In this document: piece by piece, positions 32,687-32,861 of the stretch | Layout: each line of letters starts with the position of its first letter | Position numbering within the stretch: position 1 is the first letter of the stretch | NCBI GenBank assembly: GCA_015222755.1 | Contig: JADFVX010000002.1 | Location: forward strand, 1 to 32,861 | Direction of reading: 5' to 3' | Source: Pseudomonadota bacterium | GTDB taxonomy: Bacteria; Desulfobacterota; JADFVX01 | DNA length: 32,861 nt | Translations under genes and position numbers: made by a program | Notes under the pieces: generated by a model | What the model saw: only the letters and a program-made list of their open reading frames with translations | Told to the model about the DNA's origin: nothing | The model's database searches: none

Positions 32687-32861
32687 ATGTCTAACAAACT
32701 TATAATACCGGTCTTAATACTGCTTTTGCTTCTTTCGGGAGATATTTGGGCCATTGAAACTACAGGACAGAAAGGGAGCGCTATGGGATTTCTTAAGAAG
32801 GCGACTTTTGCCGGTGGCTGTTTCTGGTGCATGGAACATCCATTTGAAAAACTGGATGGAG
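32687..32861 (+). CDS. msrA: peptide methionine sulphoxide reductase MsrA, 5' part, with signal peptide
   Basis: The gene runs off the window after 58 codons. Residues 1-22 look like a signal peptide (hydrophobic core IIPVLILLLLLSG, cut near IWA). Residues 39-52 (KATFAGGCFWCMEH) hold the MsrA active-site motif GCFWC. MsrA reduces methionine-S-sulphoxide in oxidised proteins; the signal points to the periplasm. AGGAG lies five bases before the ATG. Whether an MsrB domain follows cannot be seen. Confidence 0.9.
   Translation, partial: MSNKLIIPVLILLLLLSGDIWAIETTGQKGSAMGFLKKATFAGGCFWCMEHPFEKLDG

Noticed and set aside
1..32861. CRISPR array, tRNA or rRNA genes
   Set aside because: No regularly spaced identical repeats and no tRNA-like T-loop/acceptor patterns or rRNA segments were seen in the gaps; a covariance-model scan would settle this.

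Overview
The window reads as chromosomal DNA of a Gram-negative, respiring bacterium. The evidence is a lipoprotein with a lipobox, periplasmic proteins with Sec signals, a System I (Ccm) cytochrome c maturation operon, a Spy/CpxP-type periplasmic protein and several HD-GYP signalling proteins. A cysteine-type CcmE, the dNK-panB-panC-panD order and the LpoB/CsgG-like lipoprotein fit a 'deltaproteobacterial' lineage (Desulfobacterota, Myxococcota or relatives) best, but there is no rRNA or other marker here to fix the phylum. No tRNA, rRNA, CRISPR array, intact transposon or prophage was seen.

Layout. (1) 1-1.1 kb, plus strand: a short haem-copper-oxidase-subunit-I-like membrane protein and a Spy-like periplasmic protein, closed by a strong terminator. 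(2) 1.27-8.7 kb, minus strand: an LpoB/CsgG-like lipoprotein; a tight three-gene operon of zinc-ribbon-YjgN, M48 metallopeptidase and zinc-ribbon-TPR protein; an AT-rich membrane protein; and HU. The gaps carry a degenerate repeat. (3) 8.7-9.65 kb: a gene-free stretch with four consensus DnaA boxes, two of them in a perfect dyad, which is a candidate replication origin. (4) 9.65-11.64 kb, minus: a zinc-ribbon/Tudor-like protein and a SulP anion transporter. (5) 12.06-18.64 kb, plus: a periplasmic transglutaminase-like protein, a lone receiver, then an overlapping housekeeping operon (deoxynucleoside kinase, panB, panC, panD, DUF502 protein, pyrF, rlmB). (6) 18.83-24.34 kb, plus: ccmE-F-H-I-like-A-B-C-D. 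(7) 24.56-28.9 kb, plus: a membrane histidine kinase, a receiver and a receiver-HD-GYP phosphodiesterase, all overlapping, then a small membrane protein. (8) 28.9-31.6 kb, minus: a GAF-HD-GYP protein and a pentapeptide-repeat protein. (9) 32.0 kb to the end, plus: plsY and the start of a secreted msrA.

How the parts fit. The pan genes make pantothenate for coenzyme A. The Ccm proteins export haem and attach it to apocytochromes c, using a CcmE with Cys in place of the usual His and a CcmH with an unusual cysteine pattern. The kinase/receiver/HD-GYP operon and the neighbouring GAF-HD-GYP gene form a small cyclic-di-GMP degradation locus. The operon at 2.8-7.1 kb is the least explained multi-gene unit: two unrelated membrane proteins share the same N-terminal zinc ribbon and flank a membrane-anchored zinc peptidase.

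Starts were moved from the longest reading frame where a Shine-Dalgarno site, signal peptide or gene overlap argued for it. All functional calls come from reading motifs by eye; no database search was possible.
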